Translations under genes and position numbers: made by a program
Source of the DNA: CAYYWP01 sp050176585
GTDB lineage: Bacteria > Desulfobacterota > Binatia > HRBIN30 > CADEER01
Length of the DNA: 53,988 nt
Direction: 5' to 3'
NCBI GenBank assembly: GCA_050176585.1
Contig: JBFXHX010000027.1
Location: forward strand, 1-53,988
The notes under the pieces: generated by a model
Database searches by the model: none
What the model saw: only the letters and a program-made list of their open reading frames with translations
Told to the model about the DNA's origin: nothing
Part shown: piece after piece, positions 24,509 to 33,454 of the stretch
Numbering within the stretch: the stretch's first letter is position 1
Layout of the letters: each line of letters begins with the position of its first letter

Positions 24509-27061
24509 TTACGCTCCGCCGAAGATCCGCCGCGCGACCGCCCGGCGATCCTGCGCGTTCACCACGCCGTCGCCGTTGGCATCCACGCCGGGCGATACGC
24601 GGGCCGCGGGATTCGGCCACGACGGCCCTCCGCCGTCGCCAAAGGAGCCGCGCGTGATCGCTTCGACCTGATCGCCGTCGCCGTCCATCACCTCGGCGGC
24701 CACCGCCACCAAATCGGCGGCCGAGCGGATCCCATCGTTGTTGCCGTCGCCGCGCAGCGCCGATGCCCCGGACGGGGTTGGCGGCTGCTGATCGGGGTTG
24801 AACGGATCACACGGATTCGGGCGCCCGTCGCGCGCGCAGTTCAGCAGGACCGATATGTTGTTCGCGCTCACGTCGCTGTTGGCCGTCACTGCATCGTACC
24901 GGCCGTCGCTGTTGAAATCTCCCGCAGCGATCGCAATCGGCATGCGGCTGACCACGTCGGGTCGGTGTGCTGTCAATGCGCCATTGTTGCCGCCGCGCAA
25001 CACGCGCACGACGTTGTCCGTCTGGTTGATCAAACCGATGTCGACGACCTGATCGCCGGTGAAGTCGCGGGTCACGAGCGCGCTGACCACGTTTCCGGCC
25101 TGGCGCGTGTTCAGCACCGTGAACGGCCGGTCGCACGCACCCGCTTCGTGTTGAAAGGTGCGGATGCTGGGGCTCTGTACCGGCACGGTAGTGTTGCTGA
25201 CGACGAAGTCCAGCACGCCGTCGCGGTTGAAATCGGCCACCGCGACCGCTGCCGGCCCTTGCCCCACGCTCTCCTGGGGCAAGGTCTGCGCCAACGTGAA
25301 GTTCCCATCGCCGTTGCTGTGCAGGATCATGACCGTATTCGAAGCCGAATTGGCGACGACCAAGTCATCGCGGCCGTCGCAGTTCATGTCGCTCGCCGCG
25401 ATCCCGATCGGCGTCTCGTCCACCTCGGTATTGCGCGCCGCCTCGAAGGTGCCGGTCGGCGTCTGCAATAGCACCGAGGCGCGCCCCGGCGGGCCGATGC
25501 TGGACACGCCCAGGTCGGCGCGGCCGTCGGCGTTGAAATCCCCGCTGGTGATGGAGTTCGGATCGGGCGCCACGGGATAGAACTGCAGCGGAAGGAACTG
25601 CGCGGGTCCCGTAGCGATGGCGACGGCGACACGGCTGTTCTCGTTATCGACGATCGCGAGATCGGGTCGCGTATCGCCGTTCAGATCCACCGCCGACACC
25701 GCGAGCGCGCGCCCGCCGATGTCGATCGCCAGCGGCGGGGCGAATCCCTCCCCGCGCGAGCGCAGCAGGAGGACCACGCCCCCGTCCCCGGTCACCACCA
25801 GATCCGGTTGCGCATCGTCGTCGATATCAGCCACCGCCACCGCCGACGGACCGTTGCCCGCCGCGACGTCCTCCACCCCGTGCAGCGTTCCGCCCCCGCG
25901 ATTGCTCAACACCGCCACCGTCGGCCCGTCGTCTCCGCCCTGGTTGGCGGTGACCACATCCAGCAATTCGTCGTCGTTGAAGTCGCCGGTCGCCAGCGCC
26001 TGCGGCTCGGAATCGGCCACCCAGGCGCGGGCGGCGCCGAAGCCGCCCATGCCGTCCCCGCGCAGGAGGCTGACGTCGGCGCTGCGGCTGTTCCCGGCCG
26101 CGATGTCCAGCGTACCGTTGCGATCGATATCCGCCACCGCGAGCAGCGTCGGCGCCGTGCCGACCGGATGCACCGCCGCCGCGTCGAACGTCCCATCGCC
26201 GTTGCCGAGCTGCACCGTGACGGCGTCCGCGTTAGCGACTGCCACGATCAGGTCGAGCTCGCCATCGCCGTTGACGTCGACGAGCTTGAAATCGCGCGGC
26301 CCGGGGCCGGTCAGTATCGTGTCACTCGGGTTGAAAAACCCGGTGCCGTCGCCGGCGAACACCGAAATGGAATTCGCGCGCGTATTCAGCGCCAAGACTT
26401 CGACCCCGGCCACGGCGTCGATGTCGCCGGCCGCCACCAAGCGGGTGCCGAGTTCCGCCGGCAATCCCGCCAGCGACATCTCCGGGTCGGTGGGATCTTC
26501 TTGCAGCAACAGCGTGAAGTTCCCGTTGCCATCGCCGCGGAGGAACGACACCGAACCGGGCGAGCTGTCGCCGACCTCGTTGGCGACCACGAGATCGAGC
26601 TTGCCGTCGTTGTCGAAGTCCGTCGCCGCCATGCCGACGGGCCCGACATCCACTTCGACCGGGGCACCGGGCGGATCGAAGAAATCTTGATCTTTCCGGC
26701 CGCGCAGGAACACGACCGCGTTGTCGTTGCCGAGCGCCACGACCGCGTCCGGGATCTGATCGCCGGTGAAGTCCTGCACCAGCAGCGCCGACGGAAAGCG
26801 GTTCAGGGGGATGCGGGCGATCGCGCTGAGCGTCCCGTCGCCGAACCCGATCAGCACGTTCAGCTCGTTCGCCGTCGCCCCGGCATTCACGGTCACCACG
26901 TCCTGGAACTCGTCGCCGTCGAAATCTCCGACGGCCATTCCGGTTGCATTGCTGGCGTTCACTTCCGTGAATGCCGAGCGGAAGATGCCGCTCCCCGCTA
27001 GCGCCGTCGCGGGGATCGCCAGGATGGCCACCACCCCAGCCACCACATTGCGCATACGCAT
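24509..27061 (-). CDS. Secreted FG-GAP/VCBS beta-propeller protein with dockerin-like C-terminus
   Basis: 850 aa. A signal peptide (MRMRNVVAGVVAILAIPATALAG) is followed by a dozen or more FG-GAP/VCBS repeats such as GDFDGDEFQDVV, DFDNDGKLDLVVAN and DFNADGRADLGV, each with a calcium-binding DxDxDG loop. These should build one or two beta-propellers outside the cell. After a Pro-rich linker near residue 765, two dockerin-type loops occur: GDGNNDGIRSAADL and GVDANGDGVVNAQD. A strong GGAGG lies at 27066-27070, 4 nt before ATG 27061 and 10 nt before ATG 27055. The function is probably surface adhesion or display; no cohesin gene is in the window. Confidence 0.88.
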   Translation of the reverse strand: MRMRNVVAGVVAILAIPATALAGSGIFRSAFTEVNASNATGMAVGDFDGDEFQDVVTVNAGATANELNVLIGFGDGTLSAIARIPLNRFPSALLVQDFTGDQIPDAVVALGNDNAVVFLRGRKDQDFFDPPGAPVEVDVGPVGMAATDFDNDGKLDLVVANEVGDSSPGSVSFLRGDGNGNFTLLLQEDPTDPEMSLAGLPAELGTRLVAAGDIDAVAGVEVLALNTRANSISVFAGDGTGFFNPSDTILTGPGPRDFKLVDVNGDGELDLIVAVANADAVTVQLGNGDGTFDAAAVHPVGTAPTLLAVADIDRNGTLDIAAGNSRSADVSLLRGDGMGGFGAARAWVADSEPQALATGDFNDDELLDVVTANQGGDDGPTVAVLSNRGGGTLHGVEDVAAGNGPSAVAVADIDDDAQPDLVVTGDGGVVLLLRSRGEGFAPPLAIDIGGRALAVSAVDLNGDTRPDLAIVDNENSRVAVAIATGPAQFLPLQFYPVAPDPNSITSGDFNADGRADLGVSSIGPPGRASVLLQTPTGTFEAARNTEVDETPIGIAASDMNCDGRDDLVVANSASNTVMILHSNGDGNFTLAQTLPQESVGQGPAAVAVADFNRDGVLDFVVSNTTVPVQSPSIRTFQHEAGACDRPFTVLNTRQAGNVVSALVTRDFTGDQVVDIGLINQTDNVVRVLRGGNNGALTAHRPDVVSRMPIAIAAGDFNSDGRYDAVTANSDVSANNISVLLNCARDGRPNPCDPFNPDQQPPTPSGASALRGDGNNDGIRSAADLVAVAAEVMDGDGDQVEAITRGSFGDGGGPSWPNPAARVSPGVDANGDGVVNAQDRRAVARRIFGGA

Positions 27062-27268
27062 CAAACCTCCGTTGTCCCGGTCTCTTCTGGCAGATCGGCG
27101 CCGCCGGCGACATAGTGTGGAGCAGCGCGGCGGCTCTCTATCGCGATACAGGAAGAGAGACTACAGAGCGCGCCAAATAATTGCACGTACGAAGCCGCAC
27201 AGTGTCGTTTCCGACTGCCAGACGGCGCCGGTCAACCGTGATGGAGGTGCCGCCTACGTCTACCGGCG

Positions 27269-29071
27269 CTAAGCCGGCACTTTCAGCACGGCCAGAAAGG
27301 CTTCCTGCGGAATCTCGACGCTGCCGACCTGCTTCATCCGCTTCTTGCCCTCTTTCTGTTTTTCTAGGAGCTTGCGTTTGCGCGTGATGTCGCCGCCATA
27401 GCACTTGGCGGTGACGTTCTTGCGGAGCGCTTTGACCGTCTCGCGCGCGATGATTTTGGCGCCGATCGACGCTTGCAGCACGACCTCGAACATCTGCCGC
27501 GGGATCAGCGTCTTCATTGTCTCGAGCACCTCGCGGCCGCGCTGATAAGCGCGCTCGCGATGCAGGATCAGGGACAGGGCATCCACCGGATCGCCGTTCA
27601 CGCGCACGTCCAGCTTCACCAGATCGCCCGGACGCATTTCGATGAAGTCGTAATCGAGCGAGGCGTAGCCCTTGCTAACCGATTTCAAGCGGTCGTGAAA
27701 ATCCAGCACCACCTCGTTCAGCGGCAACTCGTATTCGAGCAGCACGCGGCCGAGCCCGAGGTACCGCATGCCGCGCTGGCGCCCGCGCTTCTCTTCGCAC
27801 AAGCTGAGCACGCCGCCGAGATACGCCTCGGGCACGTGAATCGAGGCGAGGATGTAGGGCTCTTCGATGGTCTGGATGTTGCCTTCCGGCGGCAGCTTGG
27901 CGGGGCTGTCGACCAGCGACACCGCGCCCGCAGTGGTGGTGACTCGATACGCGACGGTCGGTGCGGTGGCGATCAGGGACAGCGCGAATTCGCGCTCGAG
28001 GCGCTCGCGCACGATGTCCATGTGCAAGAGGCCGAGAAACCCGCACCGGAAACCGAATCCAAGCGCCACCGAGCTCTCCGGCTCGTAGCTGAACGCCGAA
28101 TCGTTCAGGCGCAGCTTCTCCATCGCGTCGCGCAGGGGCTCATACTGCCCGGAATCGGTTGGATACAAGCCGGTGAACACCATCGGCTTCACCGCCTTGA
28201 ATCCCGGCAGCGGCGTCGGCGTCGGCCGCTCGGCGTAGGTCACCGTATCGCCGATCTTCGCTTCGTGAATGTCCTTGATGGCGGCCATGAAGAAGCCCAC
28301 CTCACCCGGTCCAAGCGCTTCGGCCTTGGTGGGTCGCGGTGCGAATACGCCGACCTGGGCGACGTGGAATTTCGCGCCGGTGGACATCAGCAGCACGCGA
28401 TCGCCGGCTCGGATCACCCCGTCGAGCACGCGGACCACCGCCACCACGCCGTGGTATGGATCGAACCAGCTGTCGAAGATCAGCGCGGAGAGCGGCTTCG
28501 CCGCATCTCCGGTGGGCGGCGGCACGGTGTGCACGATGCCCTCGAGCACTTCAGCGATGCCGACCCCCTGCTTGGCGCTGACCAGCACGGCGTCGCTCGC
28601 ATCGAGGCCGATAATCTCCTCGATCTCGCGCTTAACCCGCTCCGGCTCCGCGCTCGGCAGGTCGATCTTGTTGATGACCGGCAGGATCTCCAGATCGTTG
28701 TCGAGCGCCTGGTACACGTTGGCCAGCGTCTGCGCTTCCACGCCCTGCGCGGCGTCGACCACCAGCACGGCGCCCTCGCAGGCGGCGAGGCTGCGCGACA
28801 CCTCATAGCCGAAGTCCACATGGCCAGGCGTGTCGATGAGGTTGAGCAGATACTCCTGGCCGTCGCGCGCGGTGTAGCGCATGCGCACGGCGCTCGCCTT
28901 GATCGTGATGCCGCGCTCGCGCTCGAGATCCATGCTGTCGAGCAACTGAGCTTGCCGTTCGCGCTCGCTGATCGTGCCGGTCGCCTCCATCAAGCGATCG
29001 GCGAGCGTCGACTTGCCGTGATCGATATGGGCGATGATGGAAAAATTGCGTATGCGGTCGAGAGCCGTCAT
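27269..29071 (-). CDS. lepA: Elongation factor 4 (LepA)
   Basis: 600 aa, exactly the family length. Ribosome-associated GTPase that back-translocates stalled ribosomes or helps 30S assembly. The GTPase motifs AHIDHGKST (14-22), DTPGHVDF and NKIDLPSAEPE are intact. The C-terminal LepA-specific domain ends in TAKCYGGDITRKRKLLEKQK and KQVGSVEIPQEAFLAVLK. The ATG at 29071 (MTALDRIRNFSIIAH) is chosen from the family start; longer in-frame sequence upstream overlaps the epimerase gene. No signal peptidase gene follows, unlike in E. coli. Confidence 0.97.
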   Translation of the reverse strand: MTALDRIRNFSIIAHIDHGKSTLADRLMEATGTISERERQAQLLDSMDLERERGITIKASAVRMRYTARDGQEYLLNLIDTPGHVDFGYEVSRSLAACEGAVLVVDAAQGVEAQTLANVYQALDNDLEILPVINKIDLPSAEPERVKREIEEIIGLDASDAVLVSAKQGVGIAEVLEGIVHTVPPPTGDAAKPLSALIFDSWFDPYHGVVAVVRVLDGVIRAGDRVLLMSTGAKFHVAQVGVFAPRPTKAEALGPGEVGFFMAAIKDIHEAKIGDTVTYAERPTPTPLPGFKAVKPMVFTGLYPTDSGQYEPLRDAMEKLRLNDSAFSYEPESSVALGFGFRCGFLGLLHMDIVRERLEREFALSLIATAPTVAYRVTTTAGAVSLVDSPAKLPPEGNIQTIEEPYILASIHVPEAYLGGVLSLCEEKRGRQRGMRYLGLGRVLLEYELPLNEVVLDFHDRLKSVSKGYASLDYDFIEMRPGDLVKLDVRVNGDPVDALSLILHRERAYQRGREVLETMKTLIPRQMFEVVLQASIGAKIIARETVKALRKNVTAKCYGGDITRKRKLLEKQKEGKKRMKQVGSVEIPQEAFLAVLKVPA

Positions 29072-29093
29072 GGTGGGCGTCGCCGGTTGGTCC

Positions 29094-30026
29094 TCAGGCG
29101 GCCGCGGCGCGCCGGCGGAACCATTCGACCGTGGGGCCGAGGCCCTCGGCCAGGCGCATCGCGGGTGTCCACCCGAGCACCGCGTGCGCGCGCCGCGGAT
29201 CGAGCGCGCTGCGCATCTGCTCGCCCGCTTTCGCCGGTCCGTGGCGCTCTCCGGGGTGATACCCAATGGCATCGCAGAGCAGGCCGTAGAGGTTGTTCAC
29301 ATCCGTCTCCACGCCGGTGCCGATGTTGATCGGGCCCGTGTACTCGCACTCGAGCGCGAGGAGATTGGCCCGCACGACGTCGCCGACGAAGACGTAATCG
29401 CGCGTCTGCGCCCCCGTGCCGTTGATGGTCGGCTGCTCCCGCCGGAGCAGATGGCGCGCGAAGATCGCGACCACGCCGGCTTCGCCGTGCGGGTCCTGGC
29501 GGGGGCCGTACACGTTCGCATAGCGGAGCGCGACGTACGGAATTCCATGCACGCGGGCATAATAATGGAGATAGCGCTCGGTCCCGAGCTTCGCCACCCC
29601 GTAGGGGCAAAGGGGCTCGGTCGGCTGCTCTTCGCGCGTGGGGAGCTCCTCGGCGTCGCCGTACACCGTCCCGCCGGATGACGCGAACAGCACCCGCCGC
29701 AGGCCGCGCCCGCGCGCCTCTTCGAGCAGATTCAGGAAGCCGATCAGGTTGACCTGCGCGTCGAACACCGGATCCAGCACCGAGCGCCGCACGTCCATCT
29801 GCGCGGCGTGGTGGCTGACCACTTCCGGCCGCTCGCCCGCCAGCACGGCCGCGACGGCCCCGCGGTCGCGCAGGTCGACGCGGTGGAACCGCGCCCGCGA
29901 ATCGACGTGCTCGGCGTGTCCCGTCGACAGGTCATCCAGCACGGCCACGTCATGGCCCGCGCCGACATAGGCATCGACCACGTGACTGCCTATGAAGCCC
30001 GCGCCGCCAGTGACCAAGATTCTCAA
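29094..30026 (-). CDS. NAD-dependent nucleotide-sugar epimerase (GalE-like)
   Basis: 310 aa extended SDR. NAD binding is by TGGAGFIGSH, and the catalytic YxxxK is in CPYGVAKLGTERY after ASSGGTVYGD. The sequence resembles bacterial and archaeal UDP-glucose 4-epimerases (RYANVYGPRQDPHGEAGVVAIF). It could interconvert UDP-Glc/Gal or act on UDP-xylose or UDP-uronate made by its neighbours. The start is TTG, overlapping the uxs-like stop by 4 bp (TTGA). It is third in a Ugd-UXS-epimerase operon. Confidence 0.85.
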   Translation of the reverse strand: MRILVTGGAGFIGSHVVDAYVGAGHDVAVLDDLSTGHAEHVDSRARFHRVDLRDRGAVAAVLAGERPEVVSHHAAQMDVRRSVLDPVFDAQVNLIGFLNLLEEARGRGLRRVLFASSGGTVYGDAEELPTREEQPTEPLCPYGVAKLGTERYLHYYARVHGIPYVALRYANVYGPRQDPHGEAGVVAIFARHLLRREQPTINGTGAQTRDYVFVGDVVRANLLALECEYTGPINIGTGVETDVNNLYGLLCDAIGYHPGERHGPAKAGEQMRSALDPRRAHAVLGWTPAMRLAEGLGPTVEWFRRRAAAA

Positions 30027-30982
30027 GAATCGCCCTCCCGCAGCCGGCCGCGGAAGTAGTCGATCGTCGCGCGCAGGCCATCTTCCAGCGTCACGCGCGG
30101 CTCCCAGCCGAGCAGCGTGCGCGCGCGCGTGATGTCCGGCCGGCGCGTGTTCGGATCATCCTTGGTCCGTTCGTCGGTCGGCACGACGAACTCGATCGGC
30201 GAGCGCGAATCGCTCAAGCGCTGGATCAATGCGGCGAACTGCAAAATGGTCATCTCGCGCGGATTGCCCAGATTCACGGGGTCGGCCGTGCCGCGCTCCC
30301 ACAACAGCATCATTCCCTCGACGAGATCGCTCACATAGCAGAACGAGCGCGTGCGCGCGCCGTCGTCGTACACGGTAATCGGCTCCCCGCGCAGGGCCTG
30401 GGCGATGAAGTTGGTCACGACCCGCCCGTCGTCGGGGCGCATGCGCGGGCCGTACGTATTGAAGATGCGGAAGATGCGCGTCGGCACCCCGTGATAGCGG
30501 TGGTATGCCATCGTCATCGCCTCGGCGAAGCGCTTGGACTCGTCGTACACGCCGCGCGGACCCACCGGATTGACGTTGCCCCAGTAGCTCTCGGGCTGCG
30601 GATGCACCTGGGGGTCGCCGTACACCTCTGAGGTCGACGCGAGGAGGAACAGGGCCTGCTTCGCGCGCGCCAGGCCCAGCGTCTTGTGCGTGCCCAAGGC
30701 GCCGACCTTGAGCGTCGGAATCGGTTTGCGCAGGTAATCGACCGGGCTCGGCAACGACGCGAGGTGGAAGATCGCATCCACGGGCCCGTCCACGTGCATG
30801 TACTCGGTGACGTCGTACTGCACGAAGCGGAAGCGCTCATTGCCGAGCAGATGGGAGATGTTGCGCGGATGGCCGGTCGACAGGTTGTCGAGCACGATGA
30901 CCTCGTGCCCGTCGGCCAACAAGCGGTCGGCGAGATGGGACCCGATGAACCCCGCGCCGCCGGTGACGACGACCCGGCCCAT
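30023..30982 (-). CDS. UDP-glucuronate decarboxylase (UDP-xylose synthase)-like protein
   Basis: 319 aa extended SDR. It shows TGGAGFIGSHLADRLL, the UXS-typical HLASLPSPVDY, STSEVYGDP and RGVYDESKRFAE, with catalytic Tyr and Lys in YDESK, then GPRMRPDDGRVVTNFI. It oxidises and decarboxylates UDP-glucuronate to UDP-xylose. The upstream neighbour Ugd makes its substrate, which supports the call. The ATG is 2 bp past the ugd stop; a GTG two codons earlier would overlap it by 4 bp. A related dTDP- or CDP-sugar dehydratase is the main alternative. Confidence 0.87.
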   Translation of the reverse strand: MGRVVVTGGAGFIGSHLADRLLADGHEVIVLDNLSTGHPRNISHLLGNERFRFVQYDVTEYMHVDGPVDAIFHLASLPSPVDYLRKPIPTLKVGALGTHKTLGLARAKQALFLLASTSEVYGDPQVHPQPESYWGNVNPVGPRGVYDESKRFAEAMTMAYHRYHGVPTRIFRIFNTYGPRMRPDDGRVVTNFIAQALRGEPITVYDDGARTRSFCYVSDLVEGMMLLWERGTADPVNLGNPREMTILQFAALIQRLSDSRSPIEFVVPTDERTKDDPNTRRPDITRARTLLGWEPRVTLEDGLRATIDYFRGRLREGDS

Positions 30983-30984
30983 GC

Positions 30985-32301
30985 TCACCCCGCGCTCGCC
31001 GGCGCGCGGCCCACCGCGTAGTACGTGAAGCCGAGTTGGCGCATGGTTTCCGGCTGATAGAGGTTTCGCCCGTCGAAGATCACCGGCTGGCGCAGCAGGC
31101 CGCGCATGCGCTCGAAGTCGGGCTGCTTGAACTCGCTCCACTCGGTCACGATGAACAGCGCGTCAGCCCCGCGCAGCGTCTCGTAGGGCGCATCGCTGTA
31201 TTCGATGCGGTCGCCGAAGATGCCCTGGGCGGCGTGCCGCGCGACCGGATCGTGCGCGAGCACCGCGGCACCGCTTCCGAGCAGCGCTTCGATCAAGGTC
31301 ACCGATGGCGCATCGCGCATATCGTCCGTGCGCGGCTTGAACGACAGGCCCCAGACGGCGAAACGGCGGCCGCTCAGGTCCCCGCCGAAGTGGCGCTCGG
31401 CCTTGCGGTACAGGAGCGTTTTCTGCGCGCGGTTCACGTCCTCGATCGCGCGCAGCATGCTCGGCGTGAGCCCGTTCGCATCGGCCATCGCAATGAGCGC
31501 GCGGACGTCCTTCGGAAAGCACGAGCCACCGTAGCCGACGCCGGGGAAGAGAAATGCCGGGCCGATGCGGCGATCCAACCCCATGCCGTGGCGCACGTCC
31601 TCGACGTCGCTGCCGACCGCCTCGCAGAGATTGGCGATTTCGTTCATGAGCGAGATGCGCGCCGCCAGCATGGCATTCGCGGCGTACTTCGTCATCTCCG
31701 CGCTCTCGGGCGACATGAACAAGATGGGGTTCCCGGTGCGGAGGAATGGCGCGTAGAGCTCGCGCATCAGCGCGGCGGCGCGATCCGTGCGGTGCCCGAT
31801 CACGACCCGGTCGGGCTTCTGAAAATCCTCGATGGCCGCCCCTTCCTTCAGGAACTCGGGATTCGACACGACATCGAACGGCTGCGTCGTGCCGGCGCGG
31901 ACGATCTCCGCGACGCGCGCCGCCGTGCCGACAGGGACGGTGCTCTTGTTCACGACCACTTTGTAATCGTTCACCGCGCCGGCGATCTCGCGCGCCACCG
32001 CCCACACCGCCGCGAGGTTCGCATCCCCGTTGCCGCCGTCGGGCGTGCCGACCGCGATGAAGCAGATCAACGAACGCCGGACGGCATCGGGCAGATCCGT
32101 TTGAAACGACAAGCGCTGCTGCGCGACGTTCCGCCGGATCAGCTCCTCGAGCCCGGGTTCGTAGATGGGGATCTCGCCGCGTTGCAGCGCGGCGATCTTT
32201 TTCGCGTCGACGTCGACGCAGACGACGTCATTGCCGCTCTCCGCGAAGCAGGTGCCGGCAACTAGCCCGACATAACCCGTGCCGACGACGCACAGCTTCA
32301 C
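30985..32301 (-). CDS. ugd: UDP-glucose 6-dehydrogenase
   Basis: 438 aa, complete. It oxidises UDP-glucose to UDP-glucuronate with two NAD. The N-terminal Rossmann motif VVGTGYVGLVAGTCFAE, NPEFLKEGAAIEDF, the catalytic cysteine in GVGYGGSCFPKD, the central helix and GLSFKPRTDDMRDAPS are all present. It is the first gene of the Ugd-UXS-epimerase run. A good sigma-70 promoter (32387-32415) and a 23-bp inverted repeat (32335-32357) lie in its leader. Confidence 0.96.
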   Translation of the reverse strand: MKLCVVGTGYVGLVAGTCFAESGNDVVCVDVDAKKIAALQRGEIPIYEPGLEELIRRNVAQQRLSFQTDLPDAVRRSLICFIAVGTPDGGNGDANLAAVWAVAREIAGAVNDYKVVVNKSTVPVGTAARVAEIVRAGTTQPFDVVSNPEFLKEGAAIEDFQKPDRVVIGHRTDRAAALMRELYAPFLRTGNPILFMSPESAEMTKYAANAMLAARISLMNEIANLCEAVGSDVEDVRHGMGLDRRIGPAFLFPGVGYGGSCFPKDVRALIAMADANGLTPSMLRAIEDVNRAQKTLLYRKAERHFGGDLSGRRFAVWGLSFKPRTDDMRDAPSVTLIEALLGSGAAVLAHDPVARHAAQGIFGDRIEYSDAPYETLRGADALFIVTEWSEFKQPDFERMRGLLRQPVIFDGRNLYQPETMRQLGFTYYAVGRAPASAG

Positions 32302-32334
32302 TGCTCCCTCCGCTCCAGCATCCAGGTGGCGTTC

Positions 32335-32357
32335 TGCGAATCAGATGCAGATTCGCA
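32335..32357. promoter_or_regulatory. Inverted repeat in the ugd leader
   Basis: TGCGAATC and GATTCGCA are perfect 8-bp reverse complements separated by 7 bp (AGATGCA). The element sits between the predicted promoter and the ugd start codon (34 bp to the ATG), so it could be an operator or an mRNA hairpin. The GAATC/GATTC half-sites resemble those in the TetR palindrome at 12441-12459, with wider spacing. Confidence 0.45.
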
Positions 32358-32386
32358 CGGGCTTGTTGCGTCCCGGACCACCTTTG

Positions 32387-32415
32387 TTGATATCGGCGTG
32401 CCCGGAGGTTGTCAA
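32387..32415 (-). promoter_or_regulatory. Sigma-70 promoter upstream of ugd
   Basis: On the minus strand TTGACA (complement of 32410-32415), a 17-bp spacer and TATCAA (complement of 32387-32392). The -35 is perfect, the -10 matches 4 of 6, and the spacing is optimal. It would start the ugd-uxs-epimerase transcript near 32380, leaving a leader of about 80 nt. Confidence 0.6.
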
Positions 32416-32496
32416 TTCACCTGTGGCGCACACGCGTGTCGCGCATGCGTTTTCGGGCGCGCAGCGGAACGCTTCCCATGCTGCCAGATGCGCGCG

Positions 32497-33453
32497 TCAT
32501 GCAGTCGGTGACGGTCCGCCGAGCACGCGGTCGATGCGATAGACGGGCTTGTTTTGCGACTCATGGTACGTGCGCACCAGCAACTCGCCCAGCAACCCCA
32601 TGGTGATGAACTGCAGCCCCATCACGGTCAAGAGAATTCCCAGCAGCACGATCGGGCGCCCCCCGACCGGGTTACCGAGCACGATGCGCTCGAAGCCGAG
32701 CGCGCCGATGATCGCCGCGCCGACCGCCGTGGACGCCAGGCCGACGACGCCGAAGATGTGGATCGGCCGCGTAGAGTAACTGGAGAGGAACTTGACCGTC
32801 AGCAGGTCGAGCAACACGCGCGCCGTGCGCGACAGCCCGTATTTCGATGTGCCGGCCACGCGCGGACGGTGGCCCACCGGCAGCTCGACGATGCGCCCGC
32901 CGAGATCGTCGACCAGCGCGGGAATGAAGCGATGCATCTCGCCATACAAGCGCAGGCTCCGCGCCACGTCGCCGCGGATGGCCTTCAGCGTGCAGCCGTA
33001 GTCGTGCAGGTGCACGCGCGTGATCGCGCCGATCAGCCAGTTGGCGAGCTGGGACGGCAGCCGGCGGTTCAGCCATGGATCCTGCCGCTCCACCCGCCAT
33101 CCCGCGACCAGGTCGTAGCCCTCGCGCCGCTTGGCGAGCAGGCGCGGGATGTCCGCCGGGTCGTTCTGGCGGTCGCCGTCGATAAGCACCACATCCCTGC
33201 CCCGCGACTGCTGGATGCCGGCCGCCAGCGCCGCGGTCTGGCCGAAATTGCGGCTCAGCCTGATGACGACGAGGTGGGTATCCGCCTGCTGCAGCGCGGA
33301 CAAGCGCTCGAACGTGCCGTCGCGGCTGCCGTCGTCGACGACGATCACCTCGTAGGCGAGACCGGTCGGCGCCAGCGCCGACGCCAGCTCGCGGTGCAGG
33401 CCTTCGACGTTGTCCGCCTCGTTGTGCACCGGCACGACGACGGACAGGTCCAT
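32497..33453 (-). CDS. Polyprenyl-phosphate glycosyltransferase, GT2 (DPM1/GtrB/ArnC type)
   Basis: 318 aa. The GT-A domain (1-215) has VVVPVHNEADNVEG, VVDDGSRDGT, NFGQTAALAAG and the metal-binding DGDRQNDP. Two C-terminal membrane helices (about 228-252 and 262-292) anchor it at the inner membrane. It transfers a sugar from a nucleotide donor to undecaprenyl phosphate for later use outside the cell. Its ATG is 1 bp after the pfkB stop, so it belongs to the mtnP-pfkB transcript but fits the neighbouring sugar genes in function. Confidence 0.9.
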   Translation of the reverse strand: MDLSVVVPVHNEADNVEGLHRELASALAPTGLAYEVIVVDDGSRDGTFERLSALQQADTHLVVIRLSRNFGQTAALAAGIQQSRGRDVVLIDGDRQNDPADIPRLLAKRREGYDLVAGWRVERQDPWLNRRLPSQLANWLIGAITRVHLHDYGCTLKAIRGDVARSLRLYGEMHRFIPALVDDLGGRIVELPVGHRPRVAGTSKYGLSRTARVLLDLLTVKFLSSYSTRPIHIFGVVGLASTAVGAAIIGALGFERIVLGNPVGGRPIVLLGILLTVMGLQFITMGLLGELLVRTYHESQNKPVYRIDRVLGGPSPTA

Positions 33454-33454
33454 G

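Noticed and set aside
25617..27001. Two long plus-strand frames opposite the FG-GAP gene
   Set aside because: They arise from repeated DNA coding for calcium loops on the minus strand and have no recognisable domain.
24509..27061. Short near-repeats in DNA that could look like a CRISPR array or tandem repeat
   Set aside because: They are degenerate, in frame and encode FG-GAP repeats; spacing is irregular and there are no cas genes.
27473..29329. A 618-codon plus-strand frame opposite lepA
   Set aside because: It is the antisense shadow of a fully conserved LepA; its His/Arg/Gln-rich composition and lack of motifs do not support a gene.
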